DNA from: Parietaria judaica
Taxonomy: Eukaryota > Streptophyta > Magnoliopsida > Rosales > Urticaceae
Direction of reading: 5' to 3'
DNA length: 64,000 nt
Assembly (NCBI GenBank): GCA_954871525.1
Contig: OX940865.1
Location: 13,344,606-13,408,605 of the forward strand
A model generated the notes under the pieces. That model saw only the letters and a list, made by a program, of their open reading frames with translations. It was not told where the DNA came from and made no database searches. A program made the position numbers and the translations under genes. Below, piece after piece: positions 59,288 through 64,000 of the stretch. Numbering within the stretch: the stretch's first letter is position 1; each line of letters begins with the position of its first letter.

Positions 59288-59892
59288 CTCGCAGACCACT
59301 GAAATTTTAACATGAAGAAAAACATAAAACAACTTGAAGTTGTTTTTTGTTTTATGTCTTCAACTCAATCTTAAAAATAAAAACCATAATAATATATTAT
59401 CATTCTATAATAGTATTATATAATAATAAGGTATAACAATTAAATAACTCATATAATAAATTATTACAATTATTTTTATATATACTTATATATTTTAATG
59501 ATATTATTATCATATTAACAAATATACTTAAATTATGTATATTTTTTATTACCAATTTAATTGTAGAAACGGAATATTTACTACTTTATATTTCATTAGT
59601 TAAACATGTAGCTAGAGTCATGAAATATGAATAATTTTGTATTATGGCAAATATCTTTTAGACATTGTATTAATATATATTACGTCAAATAAAACATACT
59701 TTCTTTTTAGTGACATAAATTGTGTTATATTGTATATTTTTCATGTAAGTTCAACCACAGATTAACAATAGACTAACCAAACGGTGTTTCAAAAACCAAA
59801 CTCCCAAACTGGTTTGGTGATTAAACTCTCAGACTGATTTCCCGAACCAAATTGCAAAACTGGTTTCGCATATTACTTAACCAAACGCCACC

Positions 59893-61900
59893 TTAGTTTT
59901 CGAGTCTTCTTCTTCCGTCGAGCTCATCCTTTATATTTGGTTTGATGTAGGCAAAATTCCTGTATTTTTATCATTTGCATTCAGACCTCTAAATTTATTC
60001 ACATGCGTAGATCCACTATCTTTATTTTGTGAGTTTTTAAAAATCATTATATCTAATATGAAAATAAACAAATCACATGCTTATTTTTGTAAAATCACGG
60101 AATCTCATTTATCTAAATTGTTTAAAACATGTGGCTAAATGAAATGACTACTATCATCTTAGTAATTTTATCTTATGAAAATATTAACCAAACCAAAGCA
60201 TTATATTCTAAGTATAAATCACATGCAATTTTTTTTGGAACATTAAAGAAAAACGTTTCATATTAACCAAACCAAAGCATTATATTCTAAGTATAAATCA
60301 CATGCAATTTTTTTTGGAACATTAAAGAAAAACATGATCGATACAAATGATTTTTATGTGGTACAAGCCGTTTAGCAAAACGGTTTAATTTCTAAATTAA
60401 TTAAGATCAAGAGACCAGACGTTGCGCGTGGCCTTGCGGAAAATATGCCTAACAGTATTAACCTAACTTAATTTCTTTGGACATGCAGGCCTTTGGGAAT
60501 AGAATTAACCCCTTTGATTCTACATTTTGGATAGAATATATAAATGGTTCCCATAAATTTTCTCTCTCAACTTATAGGATGGAAAGTCCAATATACCTTC
60601 TTGTTAGAAATCCTAACGACCTAAAACAAGCCTAAAATAAAAAAGACCTCATTTGAAATTTTGATTAGTTGTATACCTTTTGGGACCCATTGCTAAAAAA
60701 TATGAACATTGGCCGGGAAGGATATGCAACTAATCAAAATTCATTTTAAAATCATTTTGGCAAAAAGCCCAACTAAAACTCGTGATCAAAACGTTGTAGT
60801 TCCTAACCATTAAATTTTCACCTAACTTGCCTCTTATAAGTTGCAATTTTACACTCACAATTTATAAATAAAAAGAGAGAAACTCTAAAAATAAAAAATA
60901 AAAACTTGCACGTGTAAGTAAGTAATAGAATAGTAGGCACCACCACTATGAGTGAGTAGAGTAGTACAAGGTCTGGGCTGATATTATGTGATGTGTAGAC
61001 AAAACAAGCAAACAAATCTCGATGCAAAAGTCTGTGCTTGGAAGCAAGCTTCTACCTTTCCTCTAAAATTTTATAATATAATTTAATTTAATAAGAGTTA
61101 TATATAATTGACTCACTTAATCCCTCTTATATTTTTGGGTATCTGCCAGAATGGCCCTCAAACTATTATTCTAGTACGTTTTTCGTCATTCCCGGTAAAA
61201 TTACAAACTTCCGTAATTGACTTAAGAAATTACAAAATTTAATTTTTTTTTCGTCTACTTCTCAGCTTATTTAACATGAAAAATTATATCGCGCTAAATC
61301 GCAATTATACTACTTCCGTTTTTTTTCCCTTCAAAATAACTGTTACTACACCAATTATCGCTAAACCATTGACAATTAAAATAAACAAATGTCTTCAATC
61401 CCCTTTGTTTTCAATCCGTCCGCTAGCTATAACTCGCCCAAGTACACTTCCACTGCGATTGTCTCCAGTGTAAAGACGACCTTCCGCATCGCTACGAGTG
61501 GTACACACGGCCGCGAGGGCACAACGAGATTGCCGTTTGATATTGGTACTTAATTATGCGACAAAAAATAATCATTCGGAACCTAAAAACCACAATTTTA
61601 GTGATACCGTATAATTAGAACCTATTCTCAAATCTTGATAAACTTTAAACAATTGTGCCGCAAATATACGAATTACAAACCACCCGAGACCTACCAGCTA
61701 TAAATGCTCTTTCATCCCATGCTCTGTTCATTTTTCCCTTCACCCGACTGTCGGCGAGATTTATTTTACTAAAAATACAAAAATTTAATTAAACTATACT
61801 CTTATGACTTATCATATGCGACAAAACAAAGATTGAAATAAATAATATATAGAGAGGGACAAGATTCATTTTATAAGACTACAACGAGAAAGCTGAGCTG
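59893..61900. other. Intergenic, non-coding
   Basis: No gene is supported. It contains the 79-bp tandem duplication at 60182-60333 and AT-rich filler. The last few hundred bases are presumably the distal promoter of the cyclin gene. Confidence 0.5.
60182..60333. repeat. Perfect tandem duplication, period 79 bp
   Basis: The segment beginning TATTAACCAAACCAAAGC (60182) is repeated from 60261 without visible mismatch over about 73 bp. This indicates very recent duplication. Confidence 0.92.
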
Positions 61901-62050
61901 TATGTCTGTACTTTGGCTGTACAAAGTAGGAGTCTCTCAATATTTTTTATGATCTCTTTTCCTTTTCATCTTTCCACTCACCTTCCAAACCAAAGTCTTC
62001 TCATTTTCCTTCTATTTCTTTTTAAATATATTCTCTCGAAAACCAACTCC

Positions 62051-62058
62051 TATATAAA
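62051..62058 (+). promoter_or_regulatory. TATA box of cyclin gene
   Basis: TATATAAA, 117 bp upstream of the start codon, predicts transcription start near 62085 and a short leader. Confidence 0.6.
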
Positions 62059-62174
62059 CCCTCTTAATCAAAACCTAATGATCATATCCATACCTCACAA
62101 ACCCTCTTTCCAATTCCACTCTACCCCATTCTCAAATTCGATCAACCCTTTTGCTTTTCTTTCTACACAACAAG

Positions 62175-62885
62175 ATGAGCAATATGGCATTACCGAATTC
62201 CGACTCGAACGATGTCGCGATATCGCCTAGGAGGCTCCGTTCCGACTTGTACTTCTACTCCTACGACGATGGCTCGAACATTCCGCTAGTGGTCAACGTC
62301 CTGGCGTCGCTAATTGAGCGGAGCATGGCTCGGAACCAACGGCTCGTGAAGGGCGTCGGGGGTGACGGGAAGAAGTGGTTGTCTAAGGGAGTTAGGGCAA
62401 GAATATTCGACTGCCATGAGACGCCGGACATGACGATTCAGTCGTACTTGGAGAGGATTTTCAGGTACACGAGAGCCGGATCTTCGGTCTACGTTGTCGC
62501 CTATGTCTACATCGACCGGTTTTGCCAAACAAACCCGGAGTTTAGGATCGATGCGAGGAATGTTCATAGACTTCTCATCACGACCATCATGGTCGCTTCT
62601 AAGTACGTTGAGGACAAGTAAGTGATCTTCATTGTTTTCTCCCTCTCTTAAAAATTTACAAGACTAAATCATGGTCATTGTATAAAAAAATAAAAAAATC
62701 ATTTTTTTTTAGTATGGTGATTCTAAAACAAAAATAAATTTAATGAAGTAATCATTTTATGATAGAAGAATACCGTGCTAACAAAAAAAACTTAACTTAC
62801 CGCTTGTATCAAAACCCCGAAGAGCATTGCACTATAATATTTTTTTGGTATATATGTGTCATTGATGGGTCACTGAATTTTAGAC

Positions 62886-62917
<32 letters not shown>

Positions 62918-63400
62918 ATTTTCCGAGATCAAATCCAACAATTAAAAAAGAACAATCTAAGCATATCTAACTTAAATAGTCCTTATATATATTGAATTCA
63001 AACCATGACGTTTCACTAGAGTTTGTAATCACTCAAATTTTCTTTCCGCACATTCATTCTCCAACACATCGGGCACCGTACATCGATTATCCGTTATTTA
63101 TTCGTTTTTCTCTCGAATTATTTGTGCAGGAATTACAGGAATTCCTACTTTGCTAGAGTTGGGGGATTAACCACCAATGAGTTGAACACATTGGAGCTTG
63201 AGTTTTTGTTCTTGATGAATTTCAAGTTGCATGTGAATGTGAGTGTTTTTGAGAGCTATTGTTGCCATTTGGAGAGAGAAGTTGCCTTTGGAGGAGGCTA
63301 CCAAATAGAGAGAACTTTGAGATGTGCAGAAGCAATCAAGTCAAGGCAAAGTGATGAGAAAGAAAGATACAATCAAATTATTTCAAGGGTTATGCTTTGA
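62175..63400 (+). CDS. CYCU2: U2/P3-type cyclin (CYCU2/CYCP3-like)
   Basis: Two exons, 62175-62617 and 63130-63400, join within the AAG codon of VEDK/NYRNSYF and give 237 residues. U/P-type cyclins are small PHO80-like cyclins that bind CDKA and link growth or nutrient signals to division. The protein starts MSNMALPNSDSN, then SPRRLRSDLYFYSYDDGSN. The cyclin box reads MTIQSYLERIFRYTRAGSS, VYVVAYVYIDRFCQTNP and LLITTIMVASKYVED. The second exon has LTTNELNTLELEFLFLMNFK and FESYCCHLEREVAFGGGYQI, typical of the U2 group. The C-terminus SRVML is also typical. Gene structure (one intron in the cyclin box) and length fit the family. Confidence 0.95.
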
Positions 63401-64000
63401 TCACTTTTTTCTTTTTTCTTTTTGAGGGCCAAAGTTTTAATTTTTTTTTTTTGGGGTACGGAATTGTATTTTTGGGTGTGTATATAAAAAAAGATTTGTT
63501 TATATAGTTGAGGTTTGTAGTTAGGCTTCAAGGCTTTGTTTTGGCATAAATATGTTTGTGGGTTTTATCATATGTCCGATTAAATTGATGAAATATCGTC
63601 GTTTTCCGTAGAGGCTCAATTCTCAAGAGATCTTGGGAAAATAATTACGTGTTTGATGAAGCTGGATTATTGTTTAGTAAAAAAAAATTGATGAAGCTCT
63701 TGGATTATCACTCCAGTTAAAAAAAATAAAAATAGTGGAATTTGATACACAGTATTTACTGAGCCATTCAGAAGTTAAGAGAATGTACTAATATTGCGTA
63801 TTAGGTGTAGATTTACAATCATCTCTACTTGATAAATACTACTTTCACCATAATTTCACAAACTGATTTGCATTAACTTTCTTAGAAATTGTCCTATTGG
63901 ATATTTGTTACAAGAAGATCAAAATAAACGTACTTAGCGCCATTGAATTGTCTATAAATATTGTCAACTCGGAAGTTTGTTTCCGGTTTTTAAACTTTTT
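63401..64000. other. Cyclin 3' UTR and downstream sequence
   Basis: T-rich tract directly after the stop, then AT-rich DNA. No further gene is seen to the window end. Confidence 0.5.

Larger units (their letters stand above)
58146..59892. mobile_element. MITE (GGTGGCGTTTGGTTA ends) split by two hAT insertions
   Basis: Left end GGGGCATTTGGTTA and right end, read inward, GGTGGCGTTTGGTTAA. Its interior matches the copy at 31572-31953 in order, but is interrupted at 58171-58748 and 58855-59287 by two hAT-type elements with their own 8-bp duplications. An AT-rich tract (about 59340-59740) makes it longer than the other copy. Confidence 0.75.

Noticed and set aside
61913..62230. 105-codon ORF overlapping the cyclin start
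   Set aside because: Begins upstream of the TATA box, is low-complexity Ser/Phe/Pro, and overlaps the cyclin ATG in another frame.

Overview
This is plant nuclear DNA, almost certainly from a eudicot. The genes are intron-rich with GT-AG borders in AT-rich intergenic DNA. The recognisable products are plant proteins (a PIF-type bHLH, a U/P-type cyclin, a remorin, a P-class PPR protein), and the mobile DNA is typical of plants (PIF/Harbinger, hAT and MULE MITEs, tRNA-derived SINEs, a TRIM, LINE relics). I cannot name the species.

Layout. 1-15509 (+): the 3' part of NOT1/CNOT1, the scaffold of the CCR4-NOT deadenylase, in 42 exons. 15864-18437: PIF/Harbinger element 1. 18.4-21.4 kb: hAT MITE, repeats and a LINE relic. 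21579-24974: a remorin-like gene (-) and a PNM1-like PPR gene (+) sharing a 660-bp divergent promoter. 25873-27184 (-): RPS18. 27.4-29.1 kb: LTR-retrotransposon relics. 29467-29715 (-): SEC61 beta. 31-39.7 kb: non-coding, with a MITE, an array of about 700-bp degenerate repeats and a TRIM inserted in it. 40017-42332 (+): a UNE10/PIF8-like bHLH, followed by a foldback MITE. 43.8-55.6 kb: two copies of a non-coding segment flank a small secreted-peptide gene (47946-48209, -), a LINE ORF1 relic and PIF/Harbinger element 2 (49563-53922). 56-59.9 kb: a SINE-like head, a GC-rich TCGCGA island and hAT MITEs, including an outer MITE split by two independent hAT insertions. 62175-63400 (+): a U2-type cyclin.

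The host genes are unrelated housekeeping or regulatory genes, not a pathway cluster. RPS18, SEC61B and the PPR gene carry promoter motifs typical of growth-linked genes (telo-box, GGCCCA site II). I saw no undescribed multi-gene system. The points most worth checking are an AUG-stop (ATGTAA) before the PPR start, site II motifs in that promoter, a GC-AG intron in RPS18, two alternative starts in the PIF8-like gene, two Harbinger elements with complementary lesions, a two-insert nested MITE, and a dense TCGCGA island. All calls come from reading the sequence; no database search was run.
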